A DNA stretch of 64,000 nucleotides, from NCBI GenBank assembly GCA_905147135.1, contig LR990039.1, positions 33,353,708 to 33,417,707 on the forward strand, written 5' to 3'. Positions 22,985 to 34,315 of the stretch are shown piece by piece (within the stretch, counting starts at the first letter, position 1; each line of letters begins with the position of its first letter). Made by a program: the position numbers and the translations under genes. This DNA is from Blastobasis lacticolella. Lineage: Eukaryota > Arthropoda > Insecta > Lepidoptera > Blastobasidae. The notes below the pieces were generated by a model. That model searched no databases, was not told where the DNA came from, and saw only the letters and a list, made by a program, of their open reading frames with translations.

Positions 22985-25900
22985 AAATGTTGTCTGACAA
23001 CGCCTAAGGACGTAGGAAGGCACGAAGAACGCGGTAGTAGAAATTTCGAAAATACCGTTACGGCTAAAGTTTTCTATTTTGCGACTACCACGTCAGCCAC
23101 AGCCTCAAGGACAACGATAATGAGTTCTTTGGTGGTGTCTACATATTATTGTTTGGAGACCGCCTGCGACTGCGTTTAAACAGCCCGAGCACCTTCAGCC
23201 AGCCAAACATCCTCACGCACCTCTGGCATTTATAAATTCGTTCCTTACATGCCTGAACAAGAATACACTACGAATTGCATTTTGGTGTTTTTATAAGAAG
23301 TGTTTTTCATAATGCAGTGGGTGAGTTAGCTACCGATAGGGCGTTAAAAATATACCCAACCAACCAGCAGGTTTATCAGTCACAACAATGAAATTCTAAA
23401 TTTATTTCAAAACGAAAGTGCCAGTAATAAAAAGCACAGAACCAGCTAGCAGAAGCCATACGAAATAAAGACAACGATAATATTACTGAAAGTAATTTAT
23501 CAGAAGAACTAGAAATATTCAAAGGTATTAACGTTTCGGAAGGTCTGATGAACACTACATCGGCTACATCACAGGAATTGTAGGTATGTCCACAGAATAT
23601 AATACTAACGTAAGTATGGCTTAAATTTCGTCGAACGCAAATGTATGTGTATCTGTTACACCATCTGTTCAAATTGATCTAGAAAGTGACGGCGTCCACC
23701 TTATCCATCCATCTATCTATTCACTATTGCAAGTAGCTCAACAATCGCCAATGCAACTCAACCTAAGTACACAGCGATAACAATTTTGCCGCTGCGATTA
23801 CGTTAAAGGTCACATTACCTAGTCCATATAAGTGGTACTGGTACCCATTAGTTAAAGGTTCCAGGTCTTTACTTATTCAGTCGACGCCGCGACGCGAATG
23901 CACGTTGGCATACGACAAGAAAAGACGGCACCGTTTCACACCGTGTTTCACAGGATAATGCTTGTTTTGTGAGCTTAATGAAACAAATTTAAATTTAAAT
24001 ATCTTACACGTTGTCAGATTCACAAAACGGTCCAGATAAGTGCTCTAATTATTTTATTAGGTTTGGTGAATTAAAATAAAACCGTTAACTTACAAAGTTT
24101 ATTTACCTAATTTTACAAAATTGAATCACCGATAGCTATTAATTGTTTCGTACATTATTTGCTTGTGTAAAAAAAAGAAATAAAATTATAAAAATCGGAT
24201 TTTTGTAACCCTGCTTACTATATTGCAAGAAGAAAATTAAATAAGAAAATGGTAAAAGCTACAAACTAAGCCTTGCTACCCGGTGACAGGTCGAAGCGGA
24301 TTTCGTACGGTTAGGATTTTGTTTACTCATAACCTATTTCGTCTAGTCCCAATACATCAGGATTTACGGAAGCTTATCTAGGAGCTAATGGCTGCGACTA
24401 ACACTACAACATAATAATAATAATGAAAAAATTGATATCTAAAAGTTAAAATTGTGTAGGACATTAAATATCTTTTCCGACAGTAAACCCAAGTTACGTA
24501 AGACGACATAGCACACATAATAAGTAAGCACACAGTAAGCTGAAAAGGCAGTGGTCTAGCCACATCTGCCGAAGAATCGTCAACCGCTGGGTATACGTAG
24601 AGACTGCGACTCGGCAAGTGTAATGTGAGACGCACTCGGGCCAGATGGAGTCACGATTTGCGGCCGGCTGTATTGACGCTCATTGGGGGAGGCCTTTGAC
24701 TAGTACCTCCACTCCACCGTAACATTTTCTGGCATGACTGCCGTTGGCGGTGCCGGTTGGCGGTTTTCTAGGGTCATCTTTAAGGTCGCTCTGATCACGT
24801 TTAAACAAGTCAATAAAAGACAACAGCACTACAAACTAAATGCACTGATTAAATTTTCGTGTAATTCGTAATTCCACTAATTACCACGAAAAGTTTTATG
24901 CGTTACGCGTTATGGTATGGATTTGTATGGGACGGACATATTCATATTTTTATAATCTTTAAAAAGTTACTGATGGTCGCCGGCCAGTGGTTTTTGCCCA
25001 AGGAGTTTGTAATCAACTTTGTCTTTAAACGATATAAAAATTAAAATAAGAGGTTGGATTACAAGCTGATGATGATAGTTTGGACATAGCGTCGTTAAGG
25101 AAGTCGACATTGATATGTACTAAAAATATAAACTTTACCATGTTCATGAAATTATTTGTCCTCGAATGACGTTCGATGTTAAAGGTGTTAAAACCCAAAC
25201 GAAAATCAAGCGAGTGCCACGATATTTTTCCAACACTGCCGTGATCCAATCCACAATGACAGAGAGTGGCGGAAATAATCTGGAAAAACTGTGAAACCAC
25301 GTTAGAGGCTACCGATAACTCCCGGGGGCTTTCAAAAATTCACTGGGTACTCGCCGCCAGACAGCCAGACGGAATACTAAAACATTAGACAACTGTATGG
25401 AGAGTGAAGCACGGAATAATGTTTTATTTAAAACGCTACGTCTTTTCGACGGCGTGATGAGACCAACTATGTGTCGAAGTTCTACGTTTTCGGAGCGAAA
25501 TATAGACGATTATGCTATACAACTTATAACACTCATCATCAAATCATGTCGTTTGATAGTAATTTTTTTATTTACTATCAAATGACAAACGAGCAAACTC
25601 CCCATCTGATGGTTAGCGTAATTTATGGGAATCATCTTAAAAATATAATATAATATAGTTATGTAGAATAACGTTTAATATTACTTGTAGAGAGGTAAAT
25701 CTTCTTAAGAATAATGATACTAATTTGATCAGTCTATAGTGGGAGCTATAACGCCAAATATTGTTGTTATTAGGCACTTCTTATTGGAATTGTACCTTCT
25801 TCGTACATTTTTGTCATTTTCGAAAACCGATTGTGTAGGGTATTAAATGAAAGGGCTTCGGTACCAAAAACTATCGACACTTCTCTCTTTCAGTCACCTG

Positions 25901-26897
25901 TATTCTAGAAAGCCAAAAAATATTTCCAAAGACACACAATATAAGTGTTATGCTTCTTCAGGTAGGAAGCGGCTCAATGAATTTTTGTAAAACATGCGCC
26001 AAATGACACGGCATATCTTCATTACTAACGTCAGAACATAAATTTTGTAAAAATAAATACTTAATTAAAATATTTTCCAATTTTTTGTATGGAGGAGAAG
26101 TTTTAGGATTTACTGAAATTTGTTATAGTCATAATCGCCAAGTGATAGAGATATCACTGGAATATGGAAGAGGCGGAGGTGGAGGATGGAAAGGGTTTAG
26201 GGGGGGCAACACAATAGTCAAGGAGCAACTGCCGATAAAAAAAATCATTAATTCATTCAGCCATTTCCCAGCTTTCATGCAACTCTAATAGGTTTACGGA
26301 ACAAAATAAGTGTAAAAGTAACAATTCTAAAATAAGTGTAAAAGCAGCAAGACATTATACATTGGCCTTTGCTATTTACGTGGTTTATTATTTAGGTGCA
26401 TATGTAAGCAAACGTCACTTGGTAAATGACGTAAGAAGTGGAAAAATACTCCCGGAAACAAATTCTGTCAGTCTCAGAGCTTATTGTGTTCGCGTGCAGT
26501 TGCCTCCGCCGGAAAACTGGATAACCGTGAATAAGTAAGCACATAAGCGATGTGTGCTTTACGAAGTTAATCAAAACACACGGAGCACCAAGTGCTAGAG
26601 CGTATGAAAGACAATGAGATGCTCCATAGAGCTGCGTTGAGAGAATCCATTATGCAGATTCGCTTTGTTCATTCCCGAGACTATGGGCTGGACACTTGGT
26701 TTTAAGCGGCGCGGCGCGGCCGTACAACTTCCAATTATGAAGTCTAAACATTCTGGCGTAGGCATAAGTAATCTTAAGACTGCACCAGATCCGCATCCAA
26801 ATTAATGCTGTTTGAGTTAGCCAACTGCTACAGCACAGCCGTACCTATTGCTGCACATTGTGGAGTGGGATTCTGGCACTAGGCATCATATTTTTCT
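22985..26897. other. Unassigned intronic sequence
   Basis: No supported gene. Around 24630-24760 the sequence is GC-richer, and ARWSHDL-like then TLIGGGL-like codons faintly recall the 3' end of an RTE-type LINE, but too weakly to call. A purine-rich tract lies at 26160-26210. Confidence 0.35.
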
Positions 26898-26925
26898 ATG
26901 ATCCGTCAAGTTATATCAAAAAGTA

Positions 26926-27615
26926 TCGGGATCCTTGGTGTCGACATATCGGATAACGTGCGCTTCCGGAGTCACCTAGAAGGTAAGGCCAAACTGGCTT
27001 CGAAAAAGCTTGGCGTGCTTAACCGGTCCAGGCGATACTTCACCCCAGGGCAGCGCCTGCTGCTGTACAAGGCACAGGTGCGGCCTCATATGGAGTATTG
27101 TTCCCATCTTTGGGCCGGCGAAACTGCCGACCTGCTTAATCCTTTGGACTCCGTACAGAGACGCGCCGTACGAATTGTCGACGATCCCATACAAACAAGC
27201 AAGTTAGAACCACTGGCTAATCGAAGGGACTTTGGCTCCCTGTGTGTGTTCTATCGGCTGTACAATGGGGAGTGTTCCGAGGAACTTTTCGATCTGGTGC
27301 CCACAGCACAATTCCGCCATCGCACCACCCGCCGTGGGCTGGGTACTCATCCCCACTACGTAGACCCTCTGTTGGTCACCACGCGAAGGTTCGAAAGAAC
27401 GTTTCTCGCTCGTACGATTCGGATGTGGAATGAGCTCCCAGCCACAGTGTTTCCTTTGGACTATGACATGGGATCGTTCAAGAGGTATATTAGAGGTCTC
27501 TTTAGAGGCGGGCAACGCATTGGTGACTCCCCTGGTGTTGCTGATGTCCATAGGCGGCGGTGACCACTTTCCATCAGGTGGCCCGCTTGCCTGTTTGTCT
27601 GCTAAGTAACATAAA
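26926..27615 (+). mobile_element. CR1-group LINE, C-terminal third of RT ORF with 3' UTR
   Basis: The frame from about 26926 to the TGA at 27561-27563 encodes SIGILGVDISDNVRFRSHLE, KLGVLNRSRRYFTPGQRLLL, VRPHMEYCSHLWAG, LDSVQRRAVRIVDDP, FGSLCVFYRLYNGECSEELF, RTIRMWNELPATVFP and the end VHRRR. This is the thumb and C-terminal domain of a CR1-like reverse transcriptase, after the YADD core, so the copy is strongly 5'-truncated. The 3' UTR has CATCAGGTGGCCCGCTTGCC and ends in an A/TA-rich tract (27610-27640). The frame is intact, so it is fairly young. The same family is present decayed at 6150-6480 and 36200-36500. Confidence 0.8.
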
Positions 27616-28620
27616 AAAAATATATATATATATTTAATAGTACTGAAAATTTGAAAGGAGTCTTTTATAAAATGTCAACTTACCTACTTATAAGACTGAA
27701 TACACCTACTGGGCTAACTAATTATAGTACCTGTACCTGTACATTTTAATCATCATGTATTCTAGCACATAAAGAAATTGATTGACTAATCTCGTACTTT
27801 AATTGAAAACTGAGGCTTCCTACCACAAAAATAAAATTTTCTTAATCATGCAGTGGGTCAAGATTTTTAACAAGGAATCCAGTGGTAAGTATATAATGAC
27901 TTACCCGAACGTTTCGCGAAAATCGACCGTAACAATCGAATGTAATTTCGGCATACCATTATCTCACGAACCGCTCATCCACCACAAAATAAAACTGCTC
28001 GTGACCAAGCCCAGCAAACCAGATGTCAGATAATAGAGTCACACGCTGCCCTTCCCACCCATAGCACTCAATATTTTGACAACTTACGTCCGTCGCCTCT
28101 ATGCTTCGTCTTCGTGAGAGTGTTTTTGCGCCGAAAATTTCTGATTTGCCCCACTAAAACGTAAATATTTTCGGAAAGCAAACCAGATCACAAAAATATG
28201 AAGTGCGGTGTGATTTTCAGAATGAAGTCTCTCTAATAACGCCTTAGTTTTGTGGCCCAGAAGCTGAAACTTACAAAAAATTATAACACTATTTCAAATA
28301 AAAAGTTTAAAACGCCTCGACCTAAAAATCGAACCGAAATAAAAAAATTCAAACCAAAAACCGGTAATCTAAGCATCAACACAACAGGCTCACCATTTGA
28401 TACTATAATCAAAGAAATCGGCCGAGAACTCGGAAAATAGCAATGATTTGAAGATTTACGTAACTCCGTCAGCGTATAAGCGGTCCGCATCTCCGATACT
28501 ACCTGGCTCATCCGGCGTCTAAGACCGGTGTGCACCCAAAGCTACTCAAATCGAGCGTACGGCTAGTTAGGTTAAAAACTCGGAAACTATAGGTCGTAGA
28601 ACACTAGTACTCGTCGAGAT
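27616..28620. other. Unassigned intronic sequence with short lysine-rich ORFs
   Basis: Frames at 27803-28033 (IMTYPNVSRKSTVTIECNFG) and 28252-28440 look protein-like in composition but match nothing I can name. They might belong to the possible LTR element suggested by 28640-28770. Confidence 0.3.
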
Positions 28621-28639
28621 CAACATTTCGGATGACAGC

Positions 28640-28770
28640 TGTCAAACTTAAAACTGTTATGCTATCAGTTCTGTTTAGTTCACTTTTTCACGAATTCGTA
28701 ATAAATAAAGTTGCTGTTTATTGAACCAATCGTTTATTCCTTTGCAAACCACAAATCGGTCCACGAATCC
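28640..28770 (+). repeat. Possible LTR end with leader (solo or truncated element)
   Basis: AATTCGTAATAAATAAAGTTGC supplies a polyadenylation-like signal. Then TTATTGAACCAATCG.. runs to a short leader-like segment (CGGTCCACGAATCC), and next comes a small inverted repeat TGGTAGT/ACTACCA at 28779-28798. This order resembles the R-U5/primer-site region of an insect LTR retrotransposon. No second LTR or pol ORF was found, so the call is tentative. Confidence 0.3.
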
Positions 28771-29403
28771 ATGTCTACTGGTAGTCCCACGACTACCAGG
28801 GATTTTTTTACAACTGTTGTTTCTGTCTTGTACAGGATTGTGAAATCAAATCCAGTATAAGCTTCGCCGAGTGGTCTCAGTACCTAGTTGTTCGTTCGTA
28901 GTTCGTAGGTAATAGAGTAACAGCCTGATACTGTACATATATTAGGTAATAGGACGAATATCATCGTCATCGAGTACAAAAATAAATTTCACTTTGTAGC
29001 GATAATAGACGTTTTGGAGACTTGGTCTGCCCGTGCACAACCTGGTACAATATTTTTTTGACCAAAACTTCATTTTTTTGTAGGAGTAGTAGTTCCCATC
29101 CTAGTAGTACATATCTTCTTGTGTGGGTTCTATAAGTAAAATAACCGGTCGGCCTCATATACTCACTGCAGTTACGCTTTTCAGACACATTAAAGTTGCT
29201 TTTCTATTAGGTGGCTAATAATATGACAGCGCCCTTACAGTCTATAATTCATATGTGCAAAATATGAAAAATTGATTACATACCTAAAAATATTATTGAA
29301 AGTTCCCCCGCCGCGTTTGTATGAATATAATACACTTCGAAAGTAACTGAACTGATAAGAAAATTGTTCTAATAAGAAACTACATTTTTCCCAAATGTCA
29401 TAG
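28771..29403. other. Unassigned intronic sequence
   Basis: Nothing recognised beyond chance open frames. Confidence 0.4.
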
Positions 29404-29423
29404 GGTACTGTAGACCCCGAAAA

Positions 29424-29532
29424 ATGAACAGGATACCGCGCGACAAACTAATTTTAGCTGTGTTCCTATTTGCGGGAAACTGCAGAGGACCACGAAAACA
29501 GAACCATGATACGTCTGCAATGACTGAAACAG
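29424..29532 (+). CDS. Candidate alternative first exon (signal-peptide-like) of the sidestep-like gene
   Basis: The ATG at 29424 opens MNRIPRDKLILAVFLFAG, then NCRGPRKQNHDTSAMTET, followed by one base of the next codon and a donor (ACAG|GTAAAAAT, GT at 29533). The peptide has a basic n-region and a hydrophobic core and could be secreted. Its coding length (109 nt) and phase (1) equal those of the exon at 15484, so it would splice in frame to 63053. It is also open upstream: if an acceptor is used at 29403 (CATAG|GG) the exon is 129 nt, phase 1 at both ends, and could be a cassette exon. Chance is a real alternative, since 36-43 open codons are not rare. No homologue is known to me. Confidence 0.35.
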
Positions 29533-29744
29533 GTAAAAATTATTAAGTGTGTATATAGCAATATAAATTTGATAATCTGTCCTTGTCAGTACTTTTGCTC
29601 ACAAACTTTATATTTACATTACTAGTGACTTTTTATAATGAAACTTAGAAAGTAGATAGTAAGTAAATGCGTATTTTAAATCAAATAAACTGGCAGAAAC
29701 TAACGTCAGTAAAGAAAAACTTGTTCCTGTTCAAGTAGTGCAAG

Positions 29745-30990
29745 TAGTGCATTTTAAAAAAGTTAACGCATTACGGTATAACTGGTAATGCTTTATCACT
29801 CTTAACGTCATACCTAAACAACAGAACTCAAAAGGTAAAAATTAATGAATCTACCTCTGGTGGCTGTCCTGTTGCTATGGGCGTTCCGCAAGGCTCAATT
29901 TTAGGACCTTTCCTGTTCCTCGTTTATATAAATGATTTACCATACTTTATCAGTAAGCACTGCGAGATAGTACTTTTTGCAGATGACACTTCTCTACTAT
30001 TTAAGGTTGATAGAAATAAAACAAACTTTGACGATGTAAATGGTACTCTCTCGCAACTGCACAAATGGTTTCAAATCAATAACTTATACTTAAATCCAAA
30101 TAAAACTAAATGCGTACTTTTCCAGATGCCCAATGTAGTTACTGGTAAAATCAACCTTTTTCTTGGCAAAAATAAACTATCATTTTCTGGATCCACTTTA
30201 TTTCTAGGAATATCATTGGACAGAAAATTACAATGGAAGACTCAGTTGGCTGCGTTGGGCAAAAGATTAAGTTCCGCTATCTATGCCATAAAAAGAATAA
30301 AGAGCCTTACAAATATTGAAATAGCCAGAACTGTGTATTTCAGCTACTTCCATAGCATTATGTCCTATGGTCTAATGTTGTGGGGTACTGCAGCAGAGAT
30401 TCAAGATATATTTGTGTTACAAAAGCGGGACATCAGGTCCATTTACAGTTTGGGTCCACGAGTCTCATTAAGAGAACTTTTTAAAGATATAGGTATTTTA
30501 ACTGTGGCATCCCAGTATATATATTATAATTTGATGCACACTTACAAAAACATTGATTCCTATTGCAAAAACTCAGACAAACACAGTTATAACACTCGAC
30601 ACAGGAACAGGCTGGCGGTGGAGCGCTTCCGACTGTCCAAGGTCAAATCCTGCTTCATTGGCCACTGTGTTCCTTTCTTTAATAAGTTACCAGAGGAGGT
30701 TCAGAGTTTGCCTTTCAATGAGTTTAAGTCATTTATTAAGAAAGTATTACTGAAGAAAGCATATTACAAAATAAATGATTATAATGAAGACAAAAATCCC
30801 TGGGTATAGTTTGAACCTGAACCTGAAATGAGCATTATTTTTTCATTAATTTAATTCTAATTTTACATGTTGACATTCATAATTATATTAGTATCTTGAC
30901 ATTTAATCATAGGTAATTTCGATTTAATCATTTTTATATTATTTATTGTATTGTTTAAGTGAATAAACTATTGACATTTGTAATATTAGA
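29745..30990 (+). mobile_element. LINE, 5'-truncated, RT C-terminal half intact
   Basis: One frame is open from about 29750 to the stop at 30807-30809. It starts LTHYGITGNALSLLTSYLNN, and continues MGVPQGSILGPFLFLVYIND (palm), IVLFADDTSLLF (FADD core), LHKWFQINNLYLNPNKTKCV, SYGLMLWGTAAEIQ, VLQKRDIRSIYSLGPR and FNKLPEEVQ, ending NPWV. This is the palm-thumb half of a jockey-superfamily-like reverse transcriptase. Both the catalytic YINDLP/FADD blocks and the C-terminus are intact. The first catalytic Asp and the endonuclease are missing through 5' truncation near 29745. The 3' UTR ends in an AT-rich region with AATAAACTATTGACATTTG near 30960-30980. Confidence 0.85.
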
Positions 30991-31404
30991 TCAATTGATT
31001 CATTGAATCGTGTATTTATAATAATTGTAATAGTAATGTAATTTAGAACGTGAAAACTACCTTACCGTAAATTCCATTATGTTATCCATCATTTGTTACG
31101 GAAGTTTCAAGTCATACGTAAAAGATGTTCATACATTGCAAGACTCATTTCCACTTCATAAACGAGCTAAAATGTGAATGCACTGTTAATTAGGTTATGT
31201 TTACTTTAATTGTTGCATATTCACAGGTGTGCACTGTGTACCTACTAGAAAATGCGTATGGTTGTGATTTAGCCATTAATTATTAGGTTTTACGGTTATC
31301 ACCTTTGATATATAGTTTTTTTTCGTGTTCGTATAATATTTATGTTATATGTGCACAAAAACAACGCACGCGGCGCGGCACCGTGCACCGTTGATTCGGG
31401 CGGT
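30991..31404. other. Unassigned intronic sequence
   Basis: Nothing recognised. Confidence 0.4.
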
Positions 31405-31614
31405 AAGTCAAACTGTCAAGGTGACAGTGACAGACAGTGACAGTCAGTCCAATTCTGGGACTAATAATGTCTGGAAGGCACACCGGCTCAATGTTGCCAC
31501 GGCCCGCAGCCCTATTTTTCTAAATGTTATTTGTAAACATAATTTTGTGTTTTGTGACGTTCATAAGAGTTTTGTAAACGTAAATTGAATAAAAATTATT
31601 TGACTTTGACTTTG
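31405..31614 (+). repeat. Retroposon 3' end with TTTGACTTTGACTTTG tail (copy 1)
   Basis: TCAAGGTGACAGTGACAGACAG leads into CACACCGGCTCAATGTTGCC, then ACGGCCCGCAGCCC, GACGTTCATAAGAG, TAAATTGAATAAAAATTATTTG and the tail TTTGACTTTGACTTTG. The same sequence recurs at 52088-52288 with the same end. This is the 3' terminus of a LINE or a LINE-dependent SINE. No coding part is preserved. Confidence 0.75.
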
Positions 31615-32171
31615 CATGGTAAATGTAGGAATCAATGTAATAGCGCGAAGATTTGAGGATATCGCCATAATCTTTACGATTTGCACTCTACTCTAGTAAT
31701 TATAGAAATATGAGAAAGTACTCCATAGAGAACACTGCTCTTTTTGTATTAGTAAACTTCTACCACACTCGTTGATGGTTGATGAGGTTCAATTTGTTTG
31801 GGGTTGTGCTACTTATTTACTACTCTGTAGATGCGGCCACACCGCAATAACTACGGCAGAATTTAAATATTGTTGCATCTGATTAGACCTACTAATCACT
31901 TTAAATTTCTCTTTCCGAACTTTAATTTTAATGGATTTGCTCATGATTGAATAATATTTTTTATAATTTTCCAATATTAAACACTGAGACATTTTTGAAT
32001 GAAGTTTGCTTGCCAGCTTAGAGCTTTAAAACGATGCAAACTAGTCGTGGTCGAATTCCAACAACTACAGACTCGAAATTTAAAACGACATTAAAATCGA
32101 TTTAAAAACAAAGGAGTTCTAAAGGAGTTTCTAAGATATTTGGTTCTCCTTTTTAAAAAACGGAGCTTACT
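31615..32171. other. Unassigned intronic sequence
   Basis: Nothing recognised. Confidence 0.4.
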
Positions 32172-32400
32172 GTGCATAGTAAATGGCGGCAGGGGATTAT
32201 GGACATCACATGCCCTCTCTGCCTAATTAGTAATTGCGCTGGCATGCGAGACGCTCCATCGGCGTTAGCATTGAAAAATATATTAAAAGTGTACCTATAT
32301 TTTATTTGCGTAGCGGTCCATATTCTCTGCCTACCCCACCTGTCGGACGCGGGTTCACACCCGCGCTCACGCTTTATGTATGTATTTTATTTTCAACCAG
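32172..32400 (+). repeat. Dispersed repeat fragment (GGCAGGGGATTATGGACATC block)
   Basis: GGCGGCAGGGGATTATGGAC..ATGCCCTCTCTGCCTA near 32183-32225, and again CTCTGCCTACCCCACCTG.. ending in TTTATGTATGTATTTT near 32325-32390, are blocks I recall from the 3' part of moth SINE/LINE repeats. The copy looks rearranged, with the CTCTGCCTA block present twice. Confidence 0.45.
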
Positions 32401-32559
32401 TTATACCTAAGTAAGTATGATTTCTGCACAAAATGTGAAACCTCACAAGGTTCAACCGTTCTTTAGGGACAAACGCTCAATTCAAGATCTACGGCCAAGG
32501 AAAAGAGAGTGTCGCTGAAAACAACACTGGGGCCAGTACCGGTCACCTGACAAACTCGA

Positions 32560-32690
32560 GGGAATTGAAAGAAGACTCCAACTTGGATGGGCCGCTTTTA
32601 GTGCTGAACAGACTGGCTACAGAACGATTACTTTTGAACAGCTATGAACAGGCCTACACCCAACTATAGTTGTCACCGGGCTCAAAAAGA
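32560..32690 (+). mobile_element. Tiny RTE-type LINE fragment
   Basis: One frame reads GIERRLQLGWAAFSAEQTG. The ERRLQLGWAAF block is typical of the C-terminal part of the moth RTE-like LINE family also seen at 1-757 and 5600-5821. The rest is decayed. Confidence 0.45.
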
Positions 32691-34012
32691 ATAAGGTACC
32701 TGACCATAAAAATGTATCGAAATGTTTAGTGGTGTTTACACACCATAGAATATGTTTAATAAATATGAATAAATCGAAATCGTTTTCTATTTTAATGCAA
32801 AACTAACGCGCGAATTATAATCGGAAATTCCTACTGTAGACACCACGAATTTCAGTCCCTTGCTTTATTTGCACTTGAGCAAAGTAATAATTAACGTAAG
32901 TGTACTTGCAATTTCCTAAACGCGCTATACATTGGAGCTAACTGTACTATGTATCTTCCGCACGGCCCTCCCGACGCTGCAGTGTAGTGTGAAGTCGCTT
33001 AGTATGGAAATTGCATATCATTCTCATGCTATCTCGCTCAATTTGCATGCAAACTCGTAAGGTGAACTATACGATGGGCGGTTACGTAAATCCTCTGGAA
33101 AAATCTCGGCGCAATTTAAATTGCAAAGCTTTCTCCATCAGTGATGTTACAATTTGGGCTTCAAAGGCCTTTCGAAGATAGCACAATGAACTACCGACCC
33201 GGCTCGACAACATATAGCTAAAGCATTTTTAATTTTCATGAAACAAATCGTATACATACCAGTTGATACTTCTAAAAAATCCGCCTGGATGAATATATAT
33301 TCCTTATCTATTCTTGCTGCCAAGCAACAACGCTGGCATTGTTGTGTACCGGTTTGACTGGCACAAGACGTAATAGGTAGTCTTTTAGCACCTGCGTTAC
33401 AATATTTTTGTTACATAAGGTACACGAATTGTAGATACAAATCTCACCGGTTTCACCAAATCACTCTTTCTTGAAGCAATCTAAGCACTTGGTTTTATTC
33501 AGAACTATCGATCAACTTCTCTGAAAGCACAAATTGTTCTTCCGTGGCTAGCAATTATCGTCATCGTTTGCGTGGAACGCTTGAAGGAACAAATCTGCCC
33601 TCAAGCATGTACGAGTTTGCCTTTAAAGATATCGACGATCAAACCAGATAGTTACAGCGACTTCAAAAGTTTGGGTATCGTTTGAACCCCATAATAGGGC
33701 TTCAATATTTTATGTAAATGAAAGTCTCTTTGGTGACCAGTCAACGGCATCGGGTTTGGTCCTAAATCTTAATATCTTTCCTTTGTAAGAAACCTTTTTC
33801 GATGAGATAGTTGTGTGAGCTGCTGTTATACGAATTTCCATCGATATTGATATGGCAAGAAATATACTAAGCCATCAACATCAAATGACCAAGTTGATTA
33901 GATGTTACGTCAAGTCGTGAACTGACAAAGAAGGGACGGCGAGTGGTATGCCGTGTGTGGTATTAGGCCATCACCAGTAATAAACGATAATGATTAATCT
34001 CTTGAATTAGTA
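32691..34012. other. Unassigned intronic sequence with palindromic POU-like sites
   Basis: No gene or repeat recognised. At 33041-33053 ATTTGCATGCAAA contains an octamer (POU-type) motif inside a 12-bp palindrome, and at 33111-33124 GCAATTTAAATTGC is a perfect 14-bp palindrome. The block 32930-33130 is less AT-rich than the intron average and might be regulatory. Confidence 0.3.
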
Positions 34013-34050
34013 AATAATAATCATCATGGCGTTAATGTCACTGTTGTGCT

Positions 34051-34106
34051 CTCCCGCCACTATTTGACCTCCGTGAATGGTCACGGAGGTCAAATAGTGG
34101 CGGGAG
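34051..34106. repeat. Perfect 26-bp palindrome inside the SINE
   Basis: Arms 34051-34076 (starts CTCCCGCCACTATTTGACCT) and 34081-34106 are exact reverse complements around a 4-nt ATGG loop. Confidence 0.95.
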
Positions 34107-34113
34107 GGAGGGA

Positions 34114-34147
34114 GGTTCCCTTGTTAACATGGGTTAACAAGGGAACC
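34114..34147. repeat. Perfect 15-bp palindrome inside the SINE
   Basis: Arms GGTTCCCTTGTTAAC (34114-34128) and its exact reverse complement (34133-34147) flank the loop ATGG, the same loop sequence as in the adjacent palindrome. Confidence 0.95.
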
Positions 34148-34315
34148 TGACTAGATTGGATCATGGTTACACTTTCAGTCGCCTAAACGTGCAGGTTCCA
34201 TCACATGTTTGTACATGGCGGCACTGGGTTTCGAACCCGGAACCAAGGGGTACGAGTCGAACCCCTTAACCATTAAGCCACCGACGCTCCTTTCGAAGAA
34301 TTTCTTGAATTAGTA

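Larger units (their letters stand above)
34013..34302 (-). repeat. tRNA-derived SINE, complete, with 13-bp target duplication
   Basis: TCTTGAATTAGTA occurs directly on both sides (34000-34012 and 34303-34315). Read on the minus strand, the head is tRNA-like (GGAGCGTCGGTGGCTTAATG; B box GGGTTCGAAACCC). The body includes GGAACCTGCACGTTTAGGCG and GTAACCATGATCCAATCTAG, and the tail GTGACATTAACGCCATGATG sits at 34020-34040. The middle is unusual: two perfect palindromes at 34051-34106 and 34114-34147. Confidence 0.85.

Noticed and set aside
24600..24780. RTE-type LINE 3' end
   Set aside because: Only a faint resemblance over a few codons with stops and shifts; not enough to annotate.
26085..26288. 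Glycine-rich small protein
   Set aside because: The glycine run comes from a purine-rich tract; no initiation or splice context.
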